This document shows positions 9,611 to 18,879 of a stretch of DNA of 64,000 nucleotides, piece by piece. Location of the stretch: NCBI RefSeq assembly GCF_900104795.1, contig NZ_FNTG01000001.1, positions 372,001 through 436,000 of the forward strand. The letters run 5' to 3'. This stretch comes from Burkholderia sp. WP9 (GTDB lineage Bacteria; Pseudomonadota; Gammaproteobacteria; Burkholderiales; Burkholderiaceae). The position numbers and the translations under genes are program-made. Positions within the stretch are counted from its first letter, which is position 1, and every line of letters starts with the position of its first letter. The notes under the pieces are model-generated. The model did not search any database. It had not been told where the DNA came from and saw nothing but the letters and a program-made list of their open reading frames with translations.

Positions 9611-9622
9611 GCACTATTGTTC
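9611..9622. promoter_or_regulatory. Candidate BoxR operator 3 (boxC promoter)
   Basis: GCACTATTGTTC keeps the left half GCACTA and part of the right half of the dyad seen in operators 1 and 2. It lies 39 bp before the boxC ATG, a position where bound protein would block promoter clearance. Confidence 0.45.
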
Positions 9623-9660
9623 AAAAAACAAATTTGCATCGTCCAGTCAGGAGACGCCCC

Positions 9661-11331
9661 ATGTCCACAGCAGAAACCGCCGTTGCGCCGGTCGATTACC
9701 GCACCGATCCCTCGCAGTACAAGCATTGGAAGCTGAGCTTCAATGGTCCGGTCGCGACGCTCGGCATCGACATCGCCGAGGACGGCGGTATCCGTGACGG
9801 CTACAAGCTCAAGCTGAATTCATACGACCTCGGCGTCGACATCGAACTGCACGACGCAATACAGCGCATCCGTTTCGAGCATCCGGAAGTGAAAACCGTG
9901 GTGCTGACGAGTCTGAAGGATCGCGTGTTCTGCTCGGGCGCCAACATCTTCATGCTGGGTCTTTCCACTCATGCGTGGAAGGTGAACTTCTGCAAGTTCA
10001 CCAACGAAACGCGCAATGGTCTGGAAGATTCCTCGCGCTATTCCGGTCTCAAGTTTCTCGCGGCGGTGAACGGCGCCTGCGCGGGTGGCGGCTACGAACT
10101 CGCGCTTGCCTGCGACGAGATCTATCTGGTGGATGACCGCTCGTCTTCAGTGTCGTTGCCGGAAGTGCCGCTGCTCGGCGTTTTGCCGGGCACCGGCGGC
10201 CTCACGCGGGTGACGGACAAGCGCCGCGTGCGCCACGATCGCGCCGACATTTTCTGCACGGTGGTCGAAGGTGTGCGCGGCGAACGCGCGAAAGCGTGGC
10301 GACTCGTGGATGAAGTCGTGAAGCCGAACCAGTTCGATCAGGCGATCCAGGCGCGTGCGCTCGAACTTGCCGCGCAGAGCGATCGTCCCGCGGACGCACA
10401 AGGCGTGATGCTCACGCGTATAGAGCGCACGGATCGCGAAGACGGCCTTACGTATAAAACGCTCGATGTGACGATCGATCGCGCGAAACGTATTGCAACG
10501 TTCACGGCCAGGGCTCCGCAAACCGAACCGCCGTCGGATATCGACGCCATTGTCGCAGCCGGCGCGAACTGGTGGCCGCTGCAATTCGCCCGTGAACTCG
10601 ACGACGCGATCCTGTCCATGCGCACCAACGAGCTTGCGGTCGGCACGTGGGTATTCAGGACCGAAGGCGACGCGCGCAATCTGCTCGCCGCGGACGCTTC
10701 GCTCATGCAGCACAAGGACCACTGGTTCGTTCGCGAGACGATCGGCCTGTTGCGCCGCACGTTGGCTCGCATCGACGTCTCGTCGCGTTCGCTGTTCACG
10801 CTGATCGAGCCGGGTTCGTGCTTTGCCGGCACTTTCGCGGAACTCGCCTTCGCCGCCGACCGCACTTATATGGCGGCGTTGCCGGCCAATGAGGACGAAG
10901 AGCCGGCCATCACACTTTCGGAAGTCAACTTTGGCCTCTATCCGATGGTTACGCATCAATCGCGTCTCGCCCGGCGTTTCTATGAAGAAGCCGCGCCGCT
11001 CGACGCCGTGCGCTCCTTGATCGGTCAACCGATCAAGCCGGTCGAAGCCGAACGGCTCGGTCTCGTGACGGCGTCGCCCGACGACATCGATTGGGCCGAC
11101 GAAATCCGCATCGCGCTCGAAGAACGCGCGGCCATGTCACCAGATGCATTGACCGGGCTCGAAGCGAATCTGCGCTTTAACGGTCCGGAAACGATGGAGA
11201 CGCGCATCTTCGGCCGTCTCACCGCGTGGCAGAACTGGATTTTCAACCGGCCGAACGCGGTGGGCGAGAAGGGCGCGCTCAAGGTGTACGGCAAGGGCAG
11301 CAAAGCGCAATTCGACGTCTCGCGTGTTTGA
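9661..11331 (+). CDS. boxC: 2,3-epoxybenzoyl-CoA dihydrolase (ring-opening)
   Basis: A 556-residue protein of the enoyl-CoA hydratase/isomerase superfamily. The first half holds the CoA-binding crotonase core, with VVLTSLKDRVFCSGANIFML and NGACAGGGYELALACDE. The second half is a second crotonase-like domain specific to BoxC. It hydrolyses 2,3-epoxybenzoyl-CoA, opens the ring and releases formate and 3,4-dehydroadipyl-CoA semialdehyde. I use the ATG at 9661 (MSTAETAVAPVDY) with GGAG upstream; the frame is open 40 codons further but that part overlaps the promoter and operators. It is the first structural gene of the plus arm. Confidence 0.94.
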   Translation: MSTAETAVAPVDYRTDPSQYKHWKLSFNGPVATLGIDIAEDGGIRDGYKLKLNSYDLGVDIELHDAIQRIRFEHPEVKTVVLTSLKDRVFCSGANIFMLGLSTHAWKVNFCKFTNETRNGLEDSSRYSGLKFLAAVNGACAGGGYELALACDEIYLVDDRSSSVSLPEVPLLGVLPGTGGLTRVTDKRRVRHDRADIFCTVVEGVRGERAKAWRLVDEVVKPNQFDQAIQARALELAAQSDRPADAQGVMLTRIERTDREDGLTYKTLDVTIDRAKRIATFTARAPQTEPPSDIDAIVAAGANWWPLQFARELDDAILSMRTNELAVGTWVFRTEGDARNLLAADASLMQHKDHWFVRETIGLLRRTLARIDVSSRSLFTLIEPGSCFAGTFAELAFAADRTYMAALPANEDEEPAITLSEVNFGLYPMVTHQSRLARRFYEEAAPLDAVRSLIGQPIKPVEAERLGLVTASPDDIDWADEIRIALEERAAMSPDALTGLEANLRFNGPETMETRIFGRLTAWQNWIFNRPNAVGEKGALKVYGKGSKAQFDVSRV

Positions 11332-11496
11332 TGCACGCTTGATTCAGCTTGGTGCGCGTTGATACGCGTTGATGCGCCCTTGTCAGGTGCTTGATGCGCG
11401 ATCGAACGCCATCAACGCGGCGAGCGCAATCGAAGCCGGCAACTTTCCCATACGCGCCTCTCATCGTCACTGAAGTTTCCGAACCAGGAACCGACC

Positions 11497-12924
11497 ATGT
11501 CAACGATCAACTACAGCGAAAAGATTCCGAACAACGTCAACCTCGCCGACGACCGGGCGCTGCAGCGCGCGCTCGAACAATGGCAGCCGAATTTTCTGGC
11601 GTGGTGGGGCGACATGGGTCCGGAAGGCTCGCACGGCTACGACGTCTATCTGCGCACCGCAGTGAGCGTGGATGCGGGTGGCTGGGCGCATTTCGATCAT
11701 GTGAAGATGCCCGACTACCGCTGGGGCATTTTCCTGACGCCCGGCGAGCAGGACCGCAAGATTCACTTCGGCGAACACAAGGGCGAAGCAGCGTGGCAGG
11801 ACGTGCCGGGCGAACATCGCGCGAATCTGCGGCGCATTATCGTGACGCAAGGCGATACGGAACCCGCGTCGGTCGAGCAGCAGCGCCACCTCGGCTTGAC
11901 CGCGCCTTCCATGTACGACTTGCGCAACCTCTTCCAGGTCAACGTGGAAGAAGGGCGCCACCTGTGGGCGATGGTGTACCTGCTGCACCGTTACTTCGGC
12001 CGCGACGGACGTGAGGAAGCCGAAGCATTGCTCGGCCGCCGCTCCGGCGACGAAGACAACCCGCGCATTCTCGGCGCGTTCAATGAGAAAACGCCGGACT
12101 GGCTCGCGTTTTTCATGTTCACGTACTTCACCGATCGCGACGGCAAATTCCAGTTGTCGGCTCTCGCCGAGTCGGGCTTCGATCCGCTCGCGCGCACCAC
12201 GAAGTTCATGCTGACCGAAGAAGCGCATCACATGTTTGTGGGCGAATCGGGTGTCTCGCGGGTGATCCAGCGCACCGCCAAGGTCATGAACGAACTGGGC
12301 ACGGACGACGTCGCGAAGATTCGCGCGGCCGGTGTGATCGATCTGCCGACCATTCAGCGCTATCTGAACTTCCACTACTCGGTCACGATCGATCTGTTCG
12401 GCGCCGATCACTCGTCCAACGCGGCCACGTTCTATAGCTCAGGCCTGAAAGGCCGCTACGAAGAAAACAAGCGCGACGACGATCATCAATTGAACGGCCA
12501 GAGCTACAAGCTGCTCGACGTGCAGGACGGCAAACTGGTCGAGCGTGAAGTGCCGATGCTCAACGCCATGAACGAAGTGCTGCGCGACGACTACATCAAG
12601 GATTCAGTGGCGGGCGTGGCGCGCTGGAATAAGGTGCTCGAGAAAGCCGGCATCGATTTCCGCATGACAGTGCCGCATAAAGCGTTTAATCGTCAGATCG
12701 GCACGTTCGCGGGCACGCGTGTGTCGCCCGATGGCCGCGTGGTCAGCGAAGCCGAATGGGCCGCCAACGAGGCGAAATGGCTCGCCACGCCGGAAGATCG
12801 CGCCTACGTCGCGTCGTTGATGGGGCGCGTCACGGAAGCCGGCAAGTTCGCCAACTGGATTGCGCCGCCTGCAATGGGTGTGAACCGTCAGCCGGTCGAT
12901 TTCGAATACGTGCGCTTTAACTGA
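11497..12924 (+). CDS. boxB: Benzoyl-CoA 2,3-epoxidase, diiron oxygenase subunit
   Basis: A 475-residue protein with the ferritin-like diiron ligand motifs EEGRH (151-155) and EEAHH (241-245). BoxB, with electrons from BoxA, adds one oxygen atom to benzoyl-CoA to form the 2,3-epoxide. Length and motif spacing agree with characterised BoxB proteins. It starts 165 bp after boxC and ends 41 bp before boxA, so the three genes are probably one operon. No signal peptide is present and the protein should be cytoplasmic. Confidence 0.95.
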   Translation: MSTINYSEKIPNNVNLADDRALQRALEQWQPNFLAWWGDMGPEGSHGYDVYLRTAVSVDAGGWAHFDHVKMPDYRWGIFLTPGEQDRKIHFGEHKGEAAWQDVPGEHRANLRRIIVTQGDTEPASVEQQRHLGLTAPSMYDLRNLFQVNVEEGRHLWAMVYLLHRYFGRDGREEAEALLGRRSGDEDNPRILGAFNEKTPDWLAFFMFTYFTDRDGKFQLSALAESGFDPLARTTKFMLTEEAHHMFVGESGVSRVIQRTAKVMNELGTDDVAKIRAAGVIDLPTIQRYLNFHYSVTIDLFGADHSSNAATFYSSGLKGRYEENKRDDDHQLNGQSYKLLDVQDGKLVEREVPMLNAMNEVLRDDYIKDSVAGVARWNKVLEKAGIDFRMTVPHKAFNRQIGTFAGTRVSPDGRVVSEAEWAANEAKWLATPEDRAYVASLMGRVTEAGKFANWIAPPAMGVNRQPVDFEYVRFN

Positions 12925-12965
12925 ACGCGCGAGCGGCGCGTAGCACGCTTGCGCCGCACATCCTG

Positions 12966-14219
12966 GTGGAGGAAGTCATGAACGGCCCAGTATCGATCGA
13001 AGTTCTCAGGCAGCATCTGATCGATCCGGAAATCTGCATTCGCTGCAATACGTGCGAAGAGACTTGCCCGGTCGATGCGATCACGCACGACGACAACAAC
13101 TACGTGGTCAAGGCGGAGATCTGCAACGGCTGCATGGCCTGCGTGCCGCCGTGTCCGACCGGCGCAATCGACAACTGGCGCACGGTGCTCAAGGCCGACG
13201 CCTATCCGATCGACGAGCAGTTCACATGGGACGTCCTGCCGGAACAGAACACAATGGCCGTGCCCGCTGCGGACGAATCGCCGGGCGCGGGCGCATACGG
13301 CGATACGCCTGCGGACGCGAGCGGCATCGAAGTGGACACCGTGCGCGGTTCGGTCGTGCCGCCGTGGTCGGCCGCGAAGCCGTATGTGAATCTCTACACG
13401 CACAAAGCGCCGACTACCGCGACGGTGGTCGGCAATTACCGGCTCACCGATGGTTCGACCGACAGCGACATTCATCACATCGTGCTCGATTTCGGCTCGA
13501 TGCCGTTTCCGGTGCTGGAAGGCCAGTCGATCGGCATTCTGCCGCCCGGCGCGAGCGCCGATGGCCGCACGCATCACGCGCGCCAGTATTCGATTGCGAG
13601 CCCGCGTGATGGCGAGCGGCCCGGTTATAACAACATTTCGCTGACGGTCAAACGCGTTTCGCAGCAGCACGGCGATTCGACCGACGGCGTGTGTTCGAAC
13701 TACCTGTGCGATCTGAAGAAGGGTGACGTGGTCAGCGTGATCGGCCCGTTCGGCGGCACCTTCCTGATGCCGAACCATCCGAACTCGCATCTGCTGATGA
13801 TCTGCACGGGTACGGGTTCAGCGCCGATGCGCGCGATGACCGAGTATCGCCGCCGGCGCCGCTTGAAGGGCGCGACCGGCAAGCTGATGCTGTTCTTCGG
13901 CGCGCGGACTAAAGAAGAGTTGCCGTACTTCGGGCCGCTCACGAATCTGCCGAAGGATTTCATCGATACCAATCTGGCGTTTTCGCGCACGCCGGGCCAG
14001 CCGAAGCGGTACGTTCAGGACGCCATGCGCGAGCGCGCGGTGGATGTGGCGCAGATGCTCAAGGACGACAACACGCATATCTACGTGTGCGGATTGAAGG
14101 GCATGGAAGATGGTGTGTTGCAGGCGCTCAAGGAGATCGGCGAGCAGCATCAGCTGGATTGGGAGGCGCTGTGGGGGAAGCTCAAGCGTGAGGGACGGTT
14201 GCATCTGGAGACTTACTGA
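12966..14219 (+). CDS. boxA: Benzoyl-CoA epoxidase reductase subunit
   Basis: A 417-residue iron-sulfur flavoprotein. Two 4Fe-4S motifs stand at the N-terminus (Cys20-23-26-30 and Cys49-52-55-59). After a linker of about 80 residues comes a ferredoxin-NADP reductase module, with RQYSIASPR for FAD binding and [12 protein letters not shown] for the nicotinamide. It passes electrons from NADPH to BoxB. GGAGG precedes the ATG. It is the last gene of the plus arm; the next genes, in the opposite direction, form a toxin-antitoxin pair. Confidence 0.95.
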   Translation: MEEVMNGPVSIEVLRQHLIDPEICIRCNTCEETCPVDAITHDDNNYVVKAEICNGCMACVPPCPTGAIDNWRTVLKADAYPIDEQFTWDVLPEQNTMAVPAADESPGAGAYGDTPADASGIEVDTVRGSVVPPWSAAKPYVNLYTHKAPTTATVVGNYRLTDGSTDSDIHHIVLDFGSMPFPVLEGQSIGILPPGASADGRTHHARQYSIASPRDGERPGYNNISLTVKRVSQQHGDSTDGVCSNYLCDLKKGDVVSVIGPFGGTFLMPNHPNSHLLMICTGTGSAPMRAMTEYRRRRRLKGATGKLMLFFGARTKEELPYFGPLTNLPKDFIDTNLAFSRTPGQPKRYVQDAMRERAVDVAQMLKDDNTHIYVCGLKGMEDGVLQALKEIGEQHQLDWEALWGKLKREGRLHLETY

Positions 14220-14271
14220 CCGGACTTTGTCCGGTCGCTAAGCGGCACTGACTTTCTGGTCTTGCGATAGG

Positions 14272-14667
14272 TCACCAGATAGTCTTGACATGAGGGTAGG
14301 CGCGGATTTTCTCGTCTTTCGTGATAAGGGGGACCGCAAACTTGCGCGCCGTGGCGACAATCATCCGGTCGGCGGGATCCTTGTGAAACTCGCCGGGGAG
14401 ATCGACCGACTTCGTTGCAATTTCAACATCGACCGGCACAAAGCGTACCGCTTCGATCGCGGAAACCGTGGCGAGCCAACTGCTTACATCCATGGAGAGC
14501 ACGAGCCTATCCGTCTCTACCAGCATGGCAATCTCCCATGCGGAGATCGCCGAGACTGCGATTTCTCCGTCAGCCAGTTCGTGCGTGATTGCCGTTCTTG
14601 CCTTCTTGCTTAAAGTCGAATCGCCGGTGGCCCACCAGATCAGAGTATGGGTGTCCAGAACGATCAC
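14272..14667 (-). CDS. PIN-domain toxin (VapC-like)
   Basis: A 131-residue PIN-domain protein. The expected acidic residues appear in IVLDTHTLIWW (Asp5), the ISAWEIAML block, KDPADRMIVATA and LITKDEKI. Such proteins are Mg-dependent RNases and the toxin half of type II modules. I start it at the GTG at 14667, which overlaps the antitoxin stop as GTGA; this coupling is typical of toxin-antitoxin operons. The frame could start five codons earlier, inside the antitoxin gene, but the overlap makes that less likely. Confidence 0.85.
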   Translation of the reverse strand: MIVLDTHTLIWWATGDSTLSKKARTAITHELADGEIAVSAISAWEIAMLVETDRLVLSMDVSSWLATVSAIEAVRFVPVDVEIATKSVDLPGEFHKDPADRMIVATARKFAVPLITKDEKIRAYPHVKTIW

Positions 14668-14900
14668 TGCGCGGCCTCCCAATCGTCCTCTCCAATAGGT
14701 GCCGTGGGGTTGTCGTAATGCAAAACCGTGCCGCGCAGTACCTCGAGGGGGCTGCGTTCGACCCCTCGGTAGGGACGAACTTCGACTGCGGGTTTGCCAT
14801 GGTCCGTCACTATCACGCTTTCTCCCGTTGTTTCCACCTGCCTGAAAAATTCGAGTGCTTTAGCCTTGAACTCGGATTTCGACACCAGATTTCCCGCCAT
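14664..14900 (-). CDS. Phd/YefM-type antitoxin
   Basis: A 78-residue protein beginning MAGNLVSKSEFKAKALEFF, with the N-terminal DNA-binding Phd fold and ESVIVTDHGKPAVEVRPY in the centre. It is expected to neutralise the downstream PIN toxin and repress the operon. An in-frame GTG at 14918 would add six residues, but would cover the operator-like repeats; the ATG is preferred. The last base pairs overlap the toxin start codon. Confidence 0.85.
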   Translation of the reverse strand: MAGNLVSKSEFKAKALEFFRQVETTGESVIVTDHGKPAVEVRPYRGVERSPLEVLRGTVLHYDNPTAPIGEDDWEAAQ

Positions 14901-14908
14901 AATTGTAC

Positions 14909-14931
14909 CTATAGTCACATGTCTATAGTCA
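14909..14931. promoter_or_regulatory. Direct repeat, likely autoregulatory operator of the toxin-antitoxin pair
   Basis: The 9-mer CTATAGTCA occurs twice (14909-14917 and 14923-14931), 14 bp apart, directly upstream of the antitoxin ATG at 14900 in an AT-rich patch. Antitoxins of this class commonly bind such repeats to repress their own operon. Confidence 0.5.
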
Positions 14932-14983
14932 TAATTATAAGATGGAAAGCGACATAGCTATAGCGACGGAAATAGAAGTTTCT

Positions 14984-15733
14984 TTATGCGCGCCCCTCGG
15001 ACGAGTCCGACGTCTCCGGCGACACCGCCCCGCATGCCCGAATCACCAACTGCACGACTTCCTCCGTCGTCGCCTCGAACGCTTTCTGCGTCAACGCGCG
15101 TTTACCTTTGAGCGCCCGAATCTGGGCATCGAAGTCGGCGTAGTGCTGGGTCGTCGCCCAGATCATGTACATCAACGTCTGCGCATTGACCGGCGCAAGC
15201 AACCCGCGCGCGATCCAGTTGTCGATCACCTTCACACGGCTGTCGAGCCACGGCTTCACACGCTCCGTGAGAATGTCCTCCATGTGTTCCGCGCCATGAA
15301 TGATCTCGCTCGCCCACACCTTGGAACCGAGCGGGCGGCGGCGCGACAATTCCATTTTCGCGCGAACATAGCCGCCAATCGCCTCGACCGGGTCGTCGCT
15401 GCATTCGAACGTGTCGGCCGCGCGATACCAGTCTTCGAACAGATCTTCCAGCACGCGCCGGTAGAGCGCGAGCTTGGTCGGGAAGTAGTAGTGCAAGTTG
15501 GCTTTCGGTAAGCCGGCACGTTCAGCGATCATCGCAGTGCTCGTGCCGTCGAGTCCGCGCTCCGCAAAAACCGCCTCTGCGCACGCGAGAAGATGCGCTT
15601 CATTCGATTCGCGAATGTGTGCCTTGCGCCGCCGCAAAGGCGCGCGTGTTTCTTCATTTTCCGTGATGTCGGCCGCCACGTCGTCGTCTCTCATGTTCGC
15701 CTTCGGCGGCATCTTTGCCGCGTCGCGCTTCAT
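14984..15733 (-). CDS. TetR-family regulator, RutR-like
   Basis: A 249-residue protein with a TetR helix-turn-helix at about residues 45-95 (GLDGTSTAMIAERAGLPKAN, then LHYYFPTK). The C-terminal domain with GSKVWASEIIHGAEHM resembles the RutR ligand domain, which senses uracil or thymine. It is divergent from the pyrimidine degradation operon, and a CCA-N2-TGG dyad lies between them, so it is very likely its regulator. The start is uncertain: ATG codons at 15733 and 14 codons in are both possible, and the first 40 residues are not part of the TetR fold. Confidence 0.82.
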   Translation of the reverse strand: MKRDAAKMPPKANMRDDDVAADITENEETRAPLRRRKAHIRESNEAHLLACAEAVFAERGLDGTSTAMIAERAGLPKANLHYYFPTKLALYRRVLEDLFEDWYRAADTFECSDDPVEAIGGYVRAKMELSRRRPLGSKVWASEIIHGAEHMEDILTERVKPWLDSRVKVIDNWIARGLLAPVNAQTLMYMIWATTQHYADFDAQIRALKGKRALTQKAFEATTEEVVQLVIRACGAVSPETSDSSEGRA

Positions 15734-15868
15734 TCTAGTCGTTTGGCGCGGCGCTCACACGCGCATTCGCTACCCGCCCCAAACCCATGCTGCAATGCAA
15801 TGGCACGCTTCTCGCTATGTTTCTCACCGCACGAAAGGTGTTGATTTGGCGAGTTTAATCGTCTACAA

Positions 15869-15886
15869 CCTGTCCAACTGGACAGG
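15869..15886. promoter_or_regulatory. RutR-type operator palindrome before the pyrimidine operon
   Basis: CCTGTCCA-AC-TGGACAGG is a perfect 8-bp inverted repeat with a 2-bp spacer, placed in the 302-bp gap between the TetR gene and the amidohydrolase gene. Its CCA-N2-TGG core equals that of the E. coli RutR site. It probably controls both the operon and the regulator. Nothing else recognisable was seen in this gap. Confidence 0.6.
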
Positions 15887-16035
15887 ATTGGAAGAGCGGG
15901 CGATACCCCAGGGTTTGCCCTCTCTATAAGAGGCGATCGAACCCATCGCGTATGCACCGCCCGCGTGCGGCAGCGCCCCAAAATCCGCCGCCGATGCACC
16001 AGTTTTACGTCGGTTCACCGAAAGGAGCGAGACGA

Positions 16036-17316
16036 ATGAACGCGGTATCCGAAGCGCTGAAGGGCGCAGAGCCCACCACCTCGATCAAGGTCGATGGCAA
16101 GCGGTTGTGGGACAGTCTGATGACGATGGCGAAGATCGGCGCGACACCCAAAGGCGGCGTCTGTCGCCTCGCGCTCACCGACCTCGACAAGGAAGGGCGT
16201 GACCTGATAGTGAGTTGGGCGAAGCAAGCCGGCTGCACAGTCAGTGTCGATCAGATGGGCAATGTGTTCATGCGTCGAGCCGGGCGCAATCCCGCCGCGC
16301 TGCCGGTCATGACCGGCTCGCACGCCGACTCGCAGCCGACGGGCGGGCGCTTCGACGGCATCTATGGCGTGCTGGGCGGTCTCGAAGTGATTCGGAGTCT
16401 GAACGATCATGGTATCGAGACGGAGCATCCGGTCGAAGTGGTGATCTGGACCAACGAGGAAGGCTCGCGCTTCGCGCCGGCCATGGTGGCATCGGGCGTG
16501 TTCGCCGGCGTGTTCACGCTCGACTACGGTCTGTCGCGCAAGGACGTGGATGGCAAAACCATTGGCGAGGAACTCGAACGCATCGGCTATGCGGGCGATG
16601 TACCGTGCGGTGGGCGGCCACTGCACGCCGCCTTTGAGCTGCATATCGAACAAGGGCCGATTCTCGAAGCTGAACAGAAAACCATCGGCGTGGTGACCGA
16701 TGCGCAAGGTCAGCGCTGGTACGAAATCACGCTGACGGGGCAGGAGGCGCACGCGGGTCCGACGCCCATGCCGCGCCGTCGCGACGCCTTGCTCGGCGCC
16801 GCTCGCGTGGTCGATCTGGTCAATCGCATCGGTCTGGACAACGCGCCGTTCGGTTGCGCGACGGTCGGCATGCTGCAGGTCTATCCGAACTCGCGCAACG
16901 TGATTCCAGGCCGCGTGTTCTTCACCGTCGATTTCCGTCATCCGGACGATGCAGTGCTCGCGAAAATGGACGCCGCGTTGCGCAAGGGCGTGGCGGACAT
17001 CGCGAACGGCATCGGGCTCGAAACCGAACTCGAGCAGATCTTTTATTACGCGCCCGTCGCTTTCGACGAAGCCTGCGTGAAGTCCGTGCGCGCCGCGGCG
17101 GAACGTTTCGGTTATCCGCATCGCAATATGGTGTCCGGTGCGGGACACGATGCCTGTTATCTGTCGCAAGTCGCGCCGACCTCGATGGTGTTCGTGCCGT
17201 GCGTGGACGGGATCAGTCACAACGAGATCGAGGACGCCACCTTCGAATGGATCGAAGCCGGCGCCAACGTGTTGCTGCACGCCATGCTGGAGCGCGCATG
17301 CGAGCCGGTTTCATGA
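16036..17316 (+). CDS. pydC: N-carbamoyl-beta-alanine amidohydrolase (M20 family)
   Basis: A 426-residue zinc amidohydrolase of the M20 family. It carries GSHADSQPTGGRFDG with the first metal histidine, WTNEEGSRFAPAM and EQGPILE, typical of beta-ureidopropionase/allantoate deiminase-like proteins. In this context it should cleave N-carbamoyl-beta-alanine to beta-alanine, CO2 and ammonia, the last step of reductive pyrimidine degradation. AAAGGAG stands before the ATG at 16036, so the 28 extra codons of open frame upstream are not used. It is followed by preT after 146 bp. Confidence 0.85.
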   Translation: MNAVSEALKGAEPTTSIKVDGKRLWDSLMTMAKIGATPKGGVCRLALTDLDKEGRDLIVSWAKQAGCTVSVDQMGNVFMRRAGRNPAALPVMTGSHADSQPTGGRFDGIYGVLGGLEVIRSLNDHGIETEHPVEVVIWTNEEGSRFAPAMVASGVFAGVFTLDYGLSRKDVDGKTIGEELERIGYAGDVPCGGRPLHAAFELHIEQGPILEAEQKTIGVVTDAQGQRWYEITLTGQEAHAGPTPMPRRRDALLGAARVVDLVNRIGLDNAPFGCATVGMLQVYPNSRNVIPGRVFFTVDFRHPDDAVLAKMDAALRKGVADIANGIGLETELEQIFYYAPVAFDEACVKSVRAAAERFGYPHRNMVSGAGHDACYLSQVAPTSMVFVPCVDGISHNEIEDATFEWIEAGANVLLHAMLERACEPVS

Positions 17317-17462
17317 CGATGTCATAACGCTTTAACGGTTGCGGTCCTTACCACCCGTTCGACCCGCTTCACCGTAGTGCCCATTAAAACATGCCGTCCC
17401 GGTTGCGCCTGACGCGCGGCCGGCGGGACCGGCTACGTCCTCACATCGAAGAAGGAACGCGT

Positions 17463-18812
17463 ATGGCCATCAAGCAAACCGGCGACATTGCCGCTCAGCG
17501 CCTGTCGCCCGAGCAGCTCTCGTGCGAGTTCTCCGACATCGCACCGTTGCTCGACGCGAGCGCCGCGGCCGCGGCGGCGAGCCGCTGCCACTACTGTTAC
17601 GACGCGCCGTGCGTGAACGCCTGCCCGACGCAGATCGACATTCCCAGTTTCATCCGCAAGATCAGCAACGGCAATCTGAAGGGCGCGGCCGTGGACATTC
17701 TGTCCGCCAACCCGCTGGGCGGCATGTGCTCACGTGTCTGCCCGACAGAGATTCTTTGCGAAGGCGCCTGCGTGCGGAACCATCAGGATGCGAAGCCGGT
17801 GGCGATCGGCGCACTGCAACGTCATGCCACCGATTGGGCAATGGCGCGCGGTGAAGCGCTCTTCAAGCGCGCAGCCGAAACCGGCCGACACATTGCGGTG
17901 GTCGGCGCGGGTCCGGCGGGACTCGCCTGTGCGCACCGTCTTGCACTGGCCGGCCATAACGTGACGATCTTCGACGCTCACGAGAAAGCCGGTGGTCTGA
18001 ACGAGTACGGCATTGCCGCCTACAAGACCGTCGACGATTTTGCGCAGCGTGAGGTGGAGTGGCTGTGCTCGGTTGGCGGCATCGAGATCAGACACGGCGT
18101 CGCGCTTGGGCGCGATGTCGACCTCGACACACTGCGCAAGCAGCATGATGCTGTGTTCCTCGCGATCGGTCTCACCGGCGTGCGGGCACTTGCGATGGAA
18201 GGCGAGGACCTTGGTGGCGTGATGAATGCGGTGGACTTCATCGAACAGGTGCGCAGCGCGAGCGACCTTGGCACGGTGCCGGTGGGCCGCCGGGTCGTCG
18301 TGATCGGCGGCGGCAATACGGCGGTGGATGCGGCCGTGCAAAGCCGCAAGCTCGGCGCAACCTCGGTGACGATGGTGTACCGGCGCGGCGTCGAATCGAT
18401 GAGCGCGACGTGGGCCGAGCGCGATTTCGCGCGGACCAGCGGCGTCACGCTCGTCACGCACGCCACGCCGTTGCGTTTGATCGGCGAAGGCGGCGTGGTC
18501 ACGGGTGTCGAATTCGCACGCACGTTGAATGATGGTGGCGAGGAGCGCTTTGTCGTCGAAGCGGACATGGTGCTCAAGGCGATCGGTCAAACGCTGGTGC
18601 CGGTCGGCATCGAACGGGAATTGCTGACGTTGGACGGCAGCCGCATCGCGGTCGATGCGAATGGCCAGACCTCGCTCGTGGGCGTGTGGGCCGGCGGCGA
18701 TTGCGCGGCTACCGGCGGCATCGACCTCACGGTGCAGGCGGTGCAGGACGGCAAAATCGCCGCTGCCGCGATCGACGCACAGTTCGCTCGTACAGCGGTT
18801 AAGGCCGCCTGA
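17463..18812 (+). CDS. preT: Dihydropyrimidine dehydrogenase, NAD(P)H-oxidising subunit
   Basis: A 449-residue flavoprotein of the glutamate-synthase small-subunit type. The N-terminus contains cysteine clusters CHYCYDAPCVNACPTQID and CSRVCPTEILCEGAC, which hold Fe-S centres. These are followed by two dinucleotide folds, [16 protein letters not shown] and VVIGGGNTAVDAA. PreT oxidises NAD(P)H and passes electrons to PreA. I use the ATG at 17463 (MAIKQTGD) with AAGGA upstream; 24 upstream codons of open frame are probably not translated. preA starts 67 bp downstream. Confidence 0.92.
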   Translation: MAIKQTGDIAAQRLSPEQLSCEFSDIAPLLDASAAAAAASRCHYCYDAPCVNACPTQIDIPSFIRKISNGNLKGAAVDILSANPLGGMCSRVCPTEILCEGACVRNHQDAKPVAIGALQRHATDWAMARGEALFKRAAETGRHIAVVGAGPAGLACAHRLALAGHNVTIFDAHEKAGGLNEYGIAAYKTVDDFAQREVEWLCSVGGIEIRHGVALGRDVDLDTLRKQHDAVFLAIGLTGVRALAMEGEDLGGVMNAVDFIEQVRSASDLGTVPVGRRVVVIGGGNTAVDAAVQSRKLGATSVTMVYRRGVESMSATWAERDFARTSGVTLVTHATPLRLIGEGGVVTGVEFARTLNDGGEERFVVEADMVLKAIGQTLVPVGIERELLTLDGSRIAVDANGQTSLVGVWAGGDCAATGGIDLTVQAVQDGKIAAAAIDAQFARTAVKAA

Positions 18813-18879
18813 ACGAACCATGCCAAATTGAACGAAGCGTCATACCAGACAAAAAACAGCAGTCCCCAAGGAGCCGAAC

